From NCBI GenBank assembly GCA_052144935.1, contig JBKQPR010000287.1, forward strand, positions 1-16,936: 16,936 bases of DNA. The letters run 5' to 3'. The position numbers and the translations under genes are program-made. Position 1 is the first letter of the stretch; every line of letters begins with the position of its first letter. This stretch comes from JOPF133 sp052144935. GTDB taxonomy: Bacteria; Acidobacteriota; Terriglobia; Bryobacterales; Bryobacteraceae. Under the pieces are notes generated by a model. That model had not been told where the DNA came from. It did no database searches and saw nothing but the letters and a program-made list of their open reading frames with translations. Positions 1 to 5,811 of the stretch are shown here, in pieces.

Positions 1-41
1 TTATTCTTTGAACCTCCTCTTGCTTACCCCACCTCTTCACG

Positions 42-102
42 GTGGGGCCGGCTTCAGCCTGCCAACGGCTCCCTGTGGGGCAGGCTTCAGCCTGCCAACG
101 GC
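42..102. repeat. tandem palindromic repeat (two 28-nt copies)
   Basis: Two 28-nt copies (42-69 and 75-102) differ at one base (c49 versus a82) and repeat with a 33-nt period. The second copy contains the hairpin GGCAGGCT-TC-AGCCTGCC. The palindromic core GCAGGCT..AGCCTGC recurs at 12424-12440, so it belongs to a dispersed repeat family of this genome. The rest of 1-222 holds further short inverted repeats (for example CCGCT-CCGA-AGCGG near 120) and no convincing gene. Confidence 0.75.
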
Positions 103-222
103 AGGGCTGCGATCGCGGGCCGCTCCGAAGCGGAGCCGAGTCGGGTGGCGCCGCGCCCAAAGGCACGCGGGAGCGGTGGCACCCGAACCGCGAAATCCGA
201 AAACGCGTAAGCCACCCCTTTC

Positions 223-1287
223 CTATCCCACTTCTTCATTGGCCCGCCGCAGCAAGGCGCGCATATAGGCGATGCAGTAGGCGGTTCCCGCCCGCGGCAG
301 CCCCCGGTCGCCGGCCAGGCCCGGTACGTGGTCCGGCTCCACGGCGCCCGAGAACCCAACCTCCCGCAGCGCCTTCATCACCTGGTACATGTCCATATAG
401 CCGTCGTCCGGGAACGTTTCGACGAAGTGCGGCAGAGGTCCGGTCACGTTGCGGAAGTGTACTTCGAAGATTTTGCCGCGCCCGCCGAAATCGCGAATCA
501 TTTCGAAGACGTCCTTGCCCATGCGGTCTCCACCCTCCGACCACGTGCCCACGCAGAACGTCAGCCCCCAGTTCCGGCTGTTGCCGGCGATCTCCTCCGC
601 GCGCCGGTACCCGTCGTAATGCGTGAATAGCTTGGCCACGCCGTTCATCTTGGCCACCGGCGGATCGTCGGGATGCAGCGCCAGCTTCACTCCCGCTTCT
701 TCGGCTACCGGCAGCACGGCCTTCAGGAAGTACGTGTAGTTGGCCCAAATGTCGTCCGCTGAATACTCCCGGTCGAATTGCCGCTTCTCCACGCGGTTGC
801 GGAAATCGTCGAGATCGAATTCCCGCGACGTGTACCCGCGGTGCTCCACCATCTTGGTGGTATAGGTGTTGGCCGGATGGAAATCGTACGAGGCGATCGG
901 GATTTCCAGCTTCCCCAGGTCGCGCAGGAACCGCTGGTAAGTCTCGATGTCCCGATCCCGCCCCGGCTCCCCCAACTGGACCTTGCGCGACCGGTACGAA
1001 TAGTGAACCCCCGAGTAGATCCGCATGCTGAACTGCCGAAATCGCTGCTGGGCCGCCCGCAGCGTATCCAGCGTAACTTCGCCTTCGCCAAACTCCAGCC
1101 GCACCCATTCCAGGCCGATCTGCTGCAGGAATCGCAGGTCGTCATCGGTGATGGTTTTGGCGTCCAGGCGATGGCACAGCTTGGCATTGCGGGCATCGGA
1201 CTCCGCAATCCTGGGGGACCGCTGTTGCGCCGCCAAACGCAGGCCGGCCGCCGCCAGCGCGGAGCGGAGAAACTGGCGTCGTCGCAT
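223..1287 (-). CDS. Tat-exported mannonate dehydratase-like (UxuA-type) TIM-barrel protein
   Basis: 354 residues. The ATG at 1287 is preferred over an upstream in-frame start at 1350 because it opens directly with a twin-arginine-type signal (RRRQFLR followed by an Ala/Leu-rich stretch, residues 2-22) and has a promoter just in front. The body resembles mannonate dehydratase of the xylose-isomerase-like TIM-barrel fold: LHPDDPP at 204-210, LTFCVGTWSEGG at 242-253, VHFRNV at 276-281, DGYMDMYQVMKAL at 295-307 and EPDH at 317-320. In characterised enzymes of the family, His, Cys, His and Asp bind the metal; the matching residues here are His205, Cys245, His277 and Asp319. The family dehydrates D-mannonate to 2-keto-3-deoxygluconate in glucuronate breakdown. 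The known enzymes are cytoplasmic, so the export signal is unusual. No other uronate genes are in the window. The family call is firm; the exact substrate is inferred. Confidence 0.85.
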   Translation of the reverse strand: MRRRQFLRSALAAAGLRLAAQQRSPRIAESDARNAKLCHRLDAKTITDDDLRFLQQIGLEWVRLEFGEGEVTLDTLRAAQQRFRQFSMRIYSGVHYSYRSRKVQLGEPGRDRDIETYQRFLRDLGKLEIPIASYDFHPANTYTTKMVEHRGYTSREFDLDDFRNRVEKRQFDREYSADDIWANYTYFLKAVLPVAEEAGVKLALHPDDPPVAKMNGVAKLFTHYDGYRRAEEIAGNSRNWGLTFCVGTWSEGGDRMGKDVFEMIRDFGGRGKIFEVHFRNVTGPLPHFVETFPDDGYMDMYQVMKALREVGFSGAVEPDHVPGLAGDRGLPRAGTAYCIAYMRALLRRANEEVG

Positions 1288-1294
1288 AGACCCC

Positions 1295-1323
1295 ACATTA
1301 TTGCAGCCGGAGGGCGGCGTCAA
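1295..1323 (-). promoter_or_regulatory. candidate sigma70-type promoter for the mannonate dehydratase-like gene
   Basis: On the minus strand TTGACG (1318-1323) is followed 15 nt later by AATAAT (1297-1302), or 17 nt later by the weaker TAATGT (1295-1300). Either -10 lies only 7-9 nt before the ATG at 1287, which would give a leaderless or nearly leaderless mRNA. No Shine-Dalgarno sequence is seen. Confidence 0.4.
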
Positions 1324-1580
1324 GCCGTATTCGGCCGGGGGTGCTTTCACGATCGCGGCTCGGTTAGGCTTCGCGCTGGCTCGGCGTGCGTTACAGAGCC
1401 GGTAGACATGCTATGGCAGGTGCCCGATTGGTTTCCTGGAGTCCGAGGCGTTAATTCGGCGTCCGAATCCACAAGCCGTTCATCCCCGCGGCCGTGAGTG
1501 GTTGAACCGATCCATCCGCGGGTTCCTCGAGCGAAGACCGCATGACTCACGTCCGACAGCAAGCGGATGCCCAGGTTGGG

Positions 1581-1958
1581 TCACCAGATCACTGGGATCC
1601 CATATCGGGCGAGATCGCTATCGCGGGTCACAAGGACAAGGTTTTCGGCGAGCGCCTGAGCCGCCAGAATCCGGTCGAAGGGATCTTTGTGGATGTCGGG
1701 AAGACCAGCCAGCGCGCGGATGTGCGCGATGCGAATCGCCAGCGTTGGGATGCGCGATTGGGTGACATACTCATTCCACCAGGGAAGCGGATCGGCAAGC
1801 AACGCACCGGGCTTGCGCGCCTTCAGGACCAGTTCCCACAGGTTGGCGACGCTCGCGGTAAATGGAGAAGTGGCGAGCGCTTCCCTCGCCTCCATGCCGA
1901 GTTCTTCCGGCTTCGATAGCGCCCAGACGAGCGTGTGAGTGTCGGTTAGAACCTTCAC
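1581..1958 (-). CDS. vapC: VapC-family PIN-domain ribonuclease toxin
   Basis: 125 residues, the usual VapC length. The start is taken as the GTG at 1958 because it gives MKVLTDTHTLVWAL, the standard PIN N-terminus, and because it overlaps the antitoxin stop in a GTGA junction. The acidic residues expected of a PIN nuclease are present: Asp6 (TDTH), Glu42 (NLWEL), Asp92 and Asp95 (HKDPFDR), and Asp113/Asp115 (TRDSDL). Family members are Mg-dependent RNases that cut tRNA, rRNA or mRNA and are held inactive by the co-expressed antitoxin. This subfamily (TDTH...LWEL...KDPFDR...TRD) usually pairs with Phd/YefM-type antitoxins, as here. All catalytic positions are intact, so it looks functional. 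The RNA target cannot be read from sequence. About 290 nt between its stop and the next gene show no gene. Confidence 0.92.
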   Translation of the reverse strand: MKVLTDTHTLVWALSKPEELGMEAREALATSPFTASVANLWELVLKARKPGALLADPLPWWNEYVTQSRIPTLAIRIAHIRALAGLPDIHKDPFDRILAAQALAENLVLVTRDSDLARYGIPVIW

Positions 1959-2194
1959 CGCCCTTCGATCCAATCCTCTGCCTCGGCATCGGTCACGGGC
2001 CGCCACCAGTCGTTTCCGGCGGGCACCAGCGGCGCCTGGCGTGCGATGCCAAACGGAAATCCGGTCGCTTGCCGCGCCGGAACAAGTTCGGCCACCGGGT
2101 GACCGTGGCGGGCAATCACGACCGTTTCGCCCTCTTCGACTAGTTCGAGCAACTGGGAGAGCCGGGTTTTGGCTTCGTGCACATTGACCTGCAT
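1955..2194 (-). CDS. vapB: Phd/YefM-VapB-type antitoxin
   Basis: 79 residues. The N-terminus MQVNVHEAKTRLSQLLELV followed by EGETVVIARHGHPVAELVP is the classic Phd/YefM fold, which dimerises, binds the operon's operator and positions a flexible C-terminal tail. That tail (about residues 45-79, ending DAEAEDWIEGR) should wrap the toxin. The stop codon overlaps the toxin's GTG start by 4 nt, so the two are translationally coupled and in the usual antitoxin-first order. The ATG at 2194 has no Shine-Dalgarno sequence, but a good promoter ends 6 nt upstream. The gene is expected to repress itself through the inverted repeat in that promoter. 'vapB' is used by partner convention; the protein family is Phd/YefM. 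Confidence 0.9.
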   Translation of the reverse strand: MQVNVHEAKTRLSQLLELVEEGETVVIARHGHPVAELVPARQATGFPFGIARQAPLVPAGNDWWRPVTDAEAEDWIEGR

Positions 2195-2200
2195 GCGGTT

Positions 2201-2229
2201 ATCTTAGTTCACTACATTAGCTAAGTCAA
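2201..2229 (-). promoter_or_regulatory. promoter and operator-like repeat of the toxin-antitoxin operon
   Basis: On the minus strand TTGACT (2224-2229), a 17-nt spacer and TAAGAT (2201-2206) form a strong sigma70-like promoter. Six nucleotides separate the -10 from the ATG, so transcription would begin at or next to the start codon. An inverted repeat CTTAG(13)CTAAG (2203-2207/2221-2225) spans the spacer and -10, where Phd-type autorepressors commonly bind. Confidence 0.65.
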
Positions 2230-2301
2230 GAACTCGTTGTTCGGCTTGTTCGGCTCCCACGGCAAGCGGCGGCCAACGGGGCAATATCGGAATCCTGGCG
2301 A

Positions 2302-2391
2302 TCAGACCCTGGGGCAGGCGGGGTCGGCAGCCAGCAGGAGACTCGCGCCCGCGAGCGCGCAAAGGAGCATGCGTGGGATCATGTTATCCAT
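2302..2391 (-). pseudogene. 29-codon signal-peptide-like ORF, probably the remnant of a secreted protein gene
   Basis: From the ATG at 2391 (or 2382) the minus strand encodes MIPRMLLCALAGASLLLAADP then CPRV and a stop. The shape (basic residue, 14-residue hydrophobic core, small residues) is that of a secretory signal peptide, but no mature domain follows in this or a neighbouring frame. It lies in the otherwise empty 2230-2430 interval. It could equally be a real mini-protein or chance. Confidence 0.2.
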
Positions 2392-2430
2392 TGTCAGGGG
2401 AACTCCCTACACTTTGATCTGCATTATCTA

Positions 2431-2459
2431 TTGACTTATGTTTGTTCATTGTCTATCCT
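2431..2459 (+). promoter_or_regulatory. candidate promoter of the 2468 gene
   Basis: TTGACT (2431-2436), a 17-nt spacer and TATCCT (2454-2459) lie 8 nt upstream of the ATG at 2468. The region is AT-rich relative to its surroundings. No ribosome binding site fits between, so a leaderless transcript is implied. Confidence 0.5.
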
Positions 2460-2467
2460 GTCTGTAG

Positions 2468-2920
2468 ATGGATTACGGAAAAATGCTCGCCGAGACAAAG
2501 GCTCAACTGGATTTGCTTCAGAAATCCAAGGCACAAATCGAAAGCCAACTGTCGTCGGTGAGGTCGCAAATCGACGCCCTGACAAAGACGTACAACGCCA
2601 TTGCCCCACTCGTTGGCGTCAGTCCTATTCCCAACCTGACGGCAATGATTCTTGACGCCGGGCTTGAGGCTCTCAAGGCAGTCGGTATCAGTGCTGCCGT
2701 TCGCTCTGTGTTGGATTCGTCGCCAGATGAGAACTTCACGGCAGCTACCGTGAGGGATCGGCTCGCGACACGGGGATGGGTCTGGGGAGAATATGCCAAT
2801 CCTCTGGCGACAGTACACGCAACACTTGTGAGATTGGCTAAATCCGGATTCGCCAAAGAAGATGTCACTGGCGAAGGTAAAAAGTGCTTCTCTTCCGCCA
2901 AGAGAAATCGCGGCAAATGA
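2468..2920 (+). CDS. hypothetical protein: N-terminal coiled coil, C-terminal winged-helix-like domain
   Basis: 150 residues, soluble, no signal peptide. Residues 3-45 (KMLAETKAQLDLLQKSK... to ...SQIDALTKTYNAIAPL) are strongly heptad-like and should form a coiled coil. Residues about 66-140 resemble a small winged-helix fold: 'AAVRSVLDSSPDENFTAA' and 'TVRDRLATRGW' as the first helices, 'NPLATVHATLVRLAKSGF' as the recognition-type helix and turn. This layout suggests a dimeric DNA-binding protein, but no named family is recognised with certainty. Codon use is clearly less GC-biased than in the large flanking genes, suggesting separate acquisition. It stands alone, with a promoter immediately upstream and a strong terminator about 80 nt after the stop. 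Confidence 0.75.
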   Translation: MDYGKMLAETKAQLDLLQKSKAQIESQLSSVRSQIDALTKTYNAIAPLVGVSPIPNLTAMILDAGLEALKAVGISAAVRSVLDSSPDENFTAATVRDRLATRGWVWGEYANPLATVHATLVRLAKSGFAKEDVTGEGKKCFSSAKRNRGK

Positions 2921-2998
2921 TAACATCCCCGCTGGTAGCGGAAACTATCAGCGCTGAATGGCTTCCTTCTGCGGCCAGACCGCCGCCAAGCGAAAATC

Positions 2999-3026
2999 AA
3001 AAAAGCCCGCCAGCCAGCGGGCCTTT
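2999..3026. terminator. intrinsic terminator after the 2468 gene
   Basis: Six A residues, stem GCCCGC, loop CAGCCA, stem GCGGGC, then CTTTT. The A-run on one side and T-run on the other make it potentially bidirectional. It closes the 2468 gene and insulates the small unit that follows. Confidence 0.75.
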
Positions 3027-3036
3027 TCCCTATCTG

Positions 3037-3053
3037 CCGGGGTGGCTCCCCGG
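3037..3053 (+). promoter_or_regulatory. hairpin directly in front of a ribosome binding site
   Basis: CCGGGG-TGGCT-CCCCGG forms a 6-bp GC stem. It ends just before the purine-rich tract GAGAAAGGAGAG (3054 onward) that serves the ATG at 3075. It could stabilise the 5' end or gate ribosome access; no known riboswitch class is recognised. Confidence 0.35.
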
Positions 3054-3074
3054 AGAAAGGAGAGCAGGAAGCCT

Positions 3075-3227
3075 ATGATACTTCCCACCAACGGCGCACT
3101 ACAGCCCAACTGTGGCGCACCGAACTCGAAACCGCCCAAGCAACCAATGAGTCTTTGGGAATTTATCCAAGGGACTGCGGTGGTCGCGGGCCTGGCTGTC
3201 TCATTGCGCCAGATCTGGAGCCGGTGA
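3075..3227 (+). CDS. possible small membrane peptide (50 codons)
   Basis: From the ATG at 3075, which has an AAAGGAGAG Shine-Dalgarno tract upstream (AGGAG at 3058-3062, plus AGGAAG at 3067-3072), the ORF encodes 50 residues. The C-terminal half (SLWEFIQGTAVVAGLAVSL, then RQIWSR) looks like one short transmembrane helix with a basic end. An internal ATG at 3147 would give the 26-residue membrane part alone. The ORF is tightly bracketed by a terminator (3005-3022) and a very stable hairpin (3234-3260), so it looks like a unit of its own. Size and shape recall hydrophobic type I toxins or other small membrane proteins, but there is no family match and coding is not proven. Confidence 0.4.
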   Translation: MILPTNGALQPNCGAPNSKPPKQPMSLWEFIQGTAVVAGLAVSLRQIWSR

Positions 3228-3233
3228 GACGAA

Positions 3234-3260
3234 ATGGGGTGTCCTTTGCGGGCACCCCAT
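3234..3260. terminator. strong hairpin, possible terminator
   Basis: ATGGGGTGTCC-TTTGC-GGGCACCCCAT gives an 11-bp stem (one G-T pair) with a 5-nt loop, beginning 6 nt after the stop at 3227. There is no T-run on the plus strand; on the minus strand a short TTTC follows. It may terminate or protect the transcript of the small ORF just upstream. Confidence 0.45.
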
Positions 3261-3280
3261 GCCATAATTGTAGAGTGCTG

Positions 3281-3472
3281 ATGGCCGGTATATTTGGCTT
3301 GGGTACTCCTCAGACCATAGTGCTGATGGCCGCTATGGTCGTGTTCGGAGTCGGTGTGCTGTGGGGACGGTCGAAGAAGCGGTTCTCCCGCTACTGCCCG
3401 AAGTGCGGACGGGGACTCAGCCAGCCTGCCGATGCGCCATGCTGTAGCTACTGTGGAGCGCGCCTCCCTTAA
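3281..3472 (+). CDS. small membrane protein with C-terminal zinc ribbon
   Basis: 63 residues from the ATG at 3281. Residues 12-29 form one transmembrane helix (TIVLMAAMVVFGVGVLW), followed by a basic stretch (GRSKKRFSR) that should stay in the cytoplasm. Residues 39-58 form a zinc ribbon: C39-x2-C42, a 12-residue loop, then C55-x2-C58 (SYCGARLP at the end). Such anchored zinc ribbons occur in many small bacterial proteins of unknown role. A CATAAT hexamer (3263-3268) lies 12 nt before the start; no good Shine-Dalgarno sequence is visible. A 14-nt direct repeat places a second ATG at 3326 in identical context, giving an alternative 48-residue form. The upstream extension in the same frame overlaps the previous small ORF and looks non-coding. 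Confidence 0.6.
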   Translation: MAGIFGLGTPQTIVLMAAMVVFGVGVLWGRSKKRFSRYCPKCGRGLSQPADAPCCSYCGARLP

Positions 3473-3604
3473 CGGGAAGCCAGCCCATTGCAATTTGCAA
3501 TCAACACACATTTAGCGTATCACCCGCAAACTGAAGTTTTTTCTTTACTGGACGCTCGGGGTCAAATCGTTCCCCTGCGCAATTCCTGCAATCGGCGGCG
3601 AAAA

Positions 3605-3973
3605 CTACCTCTGGCCAGCGCGATTGGCAAGGACTCCGACAAAAACCATGATGACCGCTCCAATGCAGGCGTAAGTGATCACCTGGTGCTGCGCCTGCTG
3701 TGCCAGAGGAGCTAAGACTCGGTTGATTCCATGAAGGTTCGATCCACCCGTGAGAACTATGTCCAATGTCGGCTGGCGTCCCAGTATCGGTATAGAAGGA
3801 CGGGTCAGATAACCAATGATAGCACCCACGAGTAAACCAAGGATGCCATATGACAAGAGTGATGTTTGGGAGTGGGGGCGGTCGGTTTGAGGGGCTTTAC
3901 GGACGGCGGTGCCACAACCGATGCAAAATCCGGCGTGATCGGGTATCGAATGTCCGCATTGCGCACAAAACAT
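3605..3973 (-). CDS. zinc-ribbon membrane protein, two TM segments
   Basis: 122 residues. The ATG at 3973 is chosen because it follows GGAGG (4 nt spacing) and starts MFCAQCGH, the usual opening of the zinc-ribbon_2 family; an in-frame ATG at 3991 would precede the SD. C3-x2-C6 and C17-x2-C20 make a complete ribbon. A basic, polar linker (22-37) leads to TM1 (38-57, LLSYGILGLLVGAIIGYL), a 40-residue external loop and TM2 (98-117, ending VFVGVLA), then a basic tail. No enzymatic motif is seen. It converges with the other zinc-ribbon membrane gene at 3281-3472, the ribbon being at the opposite end of the protein. The 132-nt gap between them carries a TTGCAATTTGCAA motif and GGGG(10)CCCC near 3560. 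Function unknown. Confidence 0.75.
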   Translation of the reverse strand: MFCAQCGHSIPDHAGFCIGCGTAVRKAPQTDRPHSQTSLLSYGILGLLVGAIIGYLTRPSIPILGRQPTLDIVLTGGSNLHGINRVLAPLAQQAQHQVITYACIGAVIMVFVGVLANRAGQR

Positions 3974-4207
3974 ACTGCCTCCGGGCGGCAAAACTAGCTT
4001 TCCGATTCTTCAGTGTATGGCGGCATACCACACAAGCGAACCCTGCCTTTCGTCAACTGAAATGTGATGCCAAAGGTCAACCGCTTCGCAAGACCACTAA
4101 ACCTCTGCCGCCACAAGTTCCGCCAGCGTCCACATGTGATTTGTAAGACCCGTTGCCCGAAGAACCGGAGCGGCCCGGCACGAAGTCCGCTGACGAAGAG
4201 GAAACAT

Positions 4208-4450
4208 TTGAATAACGTCACGCCCCAATCACTCGCCCTCATGACCGACGACGAATCGCTGGCCGCCGCCGCGCCATACGTCCGGCAGCTTCTTTTGGGT
4301 GGCCTCATGCGCAGGATACCCAATTCGGACGGCGAGAGTTTCACCGTGTACTTAGCTGCCCCAGAGGATGAAGCCACGGCGGCCCAACTCGCTGAAGCGG
4401 TGCGGTCCCTGCCCCCGATGCTGGTGTTGAAGGACGAGATAAAGCACTGA
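4208..4450 (+). CDS. hypothetical protein, 80 residues
   Basis: Taken from the TTG at 4208, which follows AGAGGA (4197-4202) at 5-nt spacing; an ATG at 4241 would give 69 residues with a poorer site. The product is small, soluble and acidic with two Ala-rich helices (DDESLAAAAPYVRQLLLGGL and DEATAAQLAEAVRSL) around a short beta-like stretch (ESFTVYLAAP). No family is recognised. It lies 51 nt upstream of the antitoxin-like gene on the same strand, but the latter has its own promoter-like elements. It is divergent from the 3605-3973 gene, with which it shares a 234-nt intergenic region. Confidence 0.5.
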   Translation: MNNVTPQSLALMTDDESLAAAAPYVRQLLLGGLMRRIPNSDGESFTVYLAAPEDEATAAQLAEAVRSLPPMLVLKDEIKH

Positions 4451-4466
4451 GCCTTTTCAAATCGCG

Positions 4467-4495
4467 TTGCAAGCGCGGCAGTTTTCCCGTATGGT
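4467..4495 (+). promoter_or_regulatory. candidate promoter of the antitoxin-like gene
   Basis: TTGCAA (4467-4472), a 17-nt spacer and TATGGT (4490-4495) sit 6 nt before the ATG at 4502. The distance is the same as in the toxin-antitoxin promoter at 2201-2229. A GAAGG tract lies 1 nt from the ATG, too close for normal Shine-Dalgarno use. Confidence 0.4.
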
Positions 4496-4501
4496 GAAGG
4501 C

Positions 4502-4714
4502 ATGAACGTGAATTTCACGCCCGAGCAGGAAGCGCAACTCGCGCAAATCGCCACCAAGGCCGACACCGACGCCGAGCACCTGGTGAGAGACACTGTTTTG
4601 CGCCTCCTGGAGCAGAAAACTCAGTTACCGGCCGCCGCACCCGAATTGCCGGTCCTGCACCTCGGCGCAATGAAGCCGCTTCACCGCCGCGACATCTGCG
4701 ACGATGCCCGTTGA
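4502..4714 (+). CDS. antitoxin-like protein, apparently without its toxin
   Basis: 70 residues. The N-terminus MNVNFTPEQEAQLAQIATKADTD followed by AEHLVRDTVLRLLEQ is the beta-strand plus two-helix pattern of ribbon-helix-helix antitoxins of toxin-antitoxin operons. The tail ELPVLHLGAMKPLHRRDICDDAR is basic and Trp-free, as expected for a flexible toxin-binding segment. An ATG (4704-4706) overlaps the stop by 11 nt, the spot where a toxin would begin, but that frame stops after 18 codons and has no PIN, RelE or other toxin motif. The next 270 nt hold no toxin gene. It therefore looks like a solitary antitoxin left after loss of the toxin, or an independent small regulator. Family call moderately sure; partner unknown. 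Confidence 0.65.
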   Translation: MNVNFTPEQEAQLAQIATKADTDAEHLVRDTVLRLLEQKTQLPAAAPELPVLHLGAMKPLHRRDICDDAR

Positions 4715-4821
4715 ACTGCCGCCGCCGGAGTGCGTCCGCAGTTGCCCGACCTTTATTTAGCTGTTTTCTTCAAAGATCGACACACTGTTTGGCCGTTGTT
4801 GCGGCTTGCTCTGCTAGTTCA

Positions 4822-4950
4822 TTACATAGCCTCGAGGTGCCGCTGGTACAGGGCACCGGCGTTCTCGCTCACCGCGTGAATCAAGGTGGATACGTCCGCA
4901 CAAGCGCGCGCTAGGTGAAGAAGTGAGCTTGCCCCTTCTTTGGCACCAAA
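4822..4950 (-). pseudogene. coding-like fragment without a start codon
   Basis: On the minus strand, after a TGA (4951-4953), 42 codons are open: FGAKEGASSLLHLARACAD then VSTLIHAVSENAGALYQRHLEAM and a stop. The composition looks like an amphipathic helical protein end rather than noise. There is no ATG or GTG near the beginning and no Shine-Dalgarno sequence. It may be the last exon-like scrap of a deleted gene. No family is recognised. It fills part of the otherwise gene-free 4715-4985 interval. Confidence 0.2.
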
Positions 4951-4963
4951 TCACTTGACTCAC

Positions 4964-4981
4964 ACAGTTTTGCTAAACTGT
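4964..4981. promoter_or_regulatory. operator-like perfect inverted repeat before the 4986 gene
   Basis: ACAGTTT-TGCT-AAACTGT is a perfect 7-bp inverted repeat with a 4-nt centre, ending 4 nt before the ATG at 4986. TTGACT lies just upstream (4955-4960) and TAAACT (4974-4979) overlaps the right arm, though their 13-nt spacing is too short for a standard promoter. Position and symmetry suggest a repressor site covering the transcription start; as RNA it could also form a hairpin next to the start codon. Confidence 0.55.
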
Positions 4982-4985
4982 TGAA

Positions 4986-5708
4986 ATGTCAGGCCGCAGC
5001 CTTTTTAAAGAATATCAATCGGCGATTGCCGGTTTTGGAATTGGCATCCCCGCTCTGGGTCTGTCGGCATTCGAGATTTACATACAGGTGGATCAGATCC
5101 GCCGCCACGGGGGTCCCGACTACATGGCTCCCGTGACGCCTCTGTTGGCTTGGATTGCAATCGTTGTATCCATCGCCATGGCGCTGTTCCTAAACGCTCG
5201 TTCTGTCATCCATTACCGAAACGAGAAGATCCGATTAGGATCGGATCTCGAAGAACTACACAAGAGAAAGGAGAAGGAACACGCTGAGGCGATCACGCAA
5301 GCCAAGATGCAGGCGATAGAAGAGTATCTCGCGAAGCAGACAGAACGAAATGCAAAGCCTCTTAAGAACATAGGAGAATTCGCTGCGTACTCAGCGGTCA
5401 AGGACTCTATCAACCAACTTAATTACTGCCAAAGAGTTGGTCTCAGGGTCCTTTGCATCGGTGCCAAATCAGAATTTGATTTCACTAATCACATGTCCAG
5501 TTTAGGATTTCGCCAGATCATGGAATCCATAGTCAGGCCACTGAGAGAATCGTCACTTGTGTTGTACTCACCTCCACGCCCCCCCGAAGAGACTGAGGAC
5601 GGCGTTGGAGTTGGAGATGGAACAATATTGAGCCGTCTGGAAATCGATTCGGCGAAAGCCAAGTATGTGTGGGAAGTGCTGGAGGAACCGGAGTACAGAA
5701 TCTATTAA
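4986..5708 (+). CDS. two-TM membrane protein with cytoplasmic coiled coil, unknown function
   Basis: 240 residues. TM1 about 12-34 (AIAGFGIGIPALGLSAFEIYI), a short loop with HGGPDYMAP, TM2 about 51-70 (PLLAWIAIVVSIAMALFL). Residues 78-122 are highly charged and heptad-like (EKIRLGSDLEELHKRKEKEH onward), a likely coiled coil. The C-terminal 110 residues form a globular domain with no recognised catalytic motif, including an acidic/Gly loop (PPEETEDGVGVGDG, 200-212) and an aromatic end. With both termini predicted inside, the bulk of the protein is cytoplasmic. Codon use and base content are distinctly less GC-rich than the neighbours, which argues for horizontal origin. The architecture (membrane hairpin, coiled coil, small domain) is reminiscent of membrane parts of some phage-defence or stress systems, but this is only an analogy. 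It is monocistronic. Confidence 0.75.
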   Translation: MSGRSLFKEYQSAIAGFGIGIPALGLSAFEIYIQVDQIRRHGGPDYMAPVTPLLAWIAIVVSIAMALFLNARSVIHYRNEKIRLGSDLEELHKRKEKEHAEAITQAKMQAIEEYLAKQTERNAKPLKNIGEFAAYSAVKDSINQLNYCQRVGLRVLCIGAKSEFDFTNHMSSLGFRQIMESIVRPLRESSLVLYSPPRPPEETEDGVGVGDGTILSRLEIDSAKAKYVWEVLEEPEYRIY

Positions 5709-5811
5709 TGACCGTCTGGTTTCTTTCGGCGTAATGGAGCGCACTGACAACCTGTTTGAGTAGTTTTTCAAATTCCCGATATCCAGGTGGCTTTTTAGGT
5801 TTAGAAATCAG
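5709..5811 (-). pseudogene. remnant of a small KPKKPP...FEKLLKQVV protein gene
   Basis: The minus strand encodes LISKPKKPPGYREFEKLLKQVV, a pattern like the N-terminus of small basic accessory proteins. No start codon precedes it. Immediately after, the natural continuation seems to move to another frame (VRSITPKETRRSLI), which suggests a frameshift. The original frame then runs antisense into the 4986-5708 gene. I read it as a decayed small gene; the family link is impression only. Confidence 0.3.

Noticed and set aside
1485..1515. GTGGTTGAACCGATCC resembles a tRNA T-arm
   Set aside because: No acceptor, D-arm or anticodon stem could be folded around it.
1347..1562. Minus-strand frame of 71 codons between the mannonate dehydratase-like gene and vapC
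   Set aside because: No Shine-Dalgarno sequence, no domain, composition like non-coding DNA. Nothing else is seen in 1324-1580.
3550..3580. GGGG(10)CCCC between the two zinc-ribbon genes as an IS end or terminator
   Set aside because: Four paired bases with a 10-nt loop and no T-run or element boundary are not enough.
3994..4593. A 199-codon minus-strand frame
   Set aside because: Overlaps the 4208 and 4502 genes in antisense; Ser/Ala/Cys-rich with no signals.
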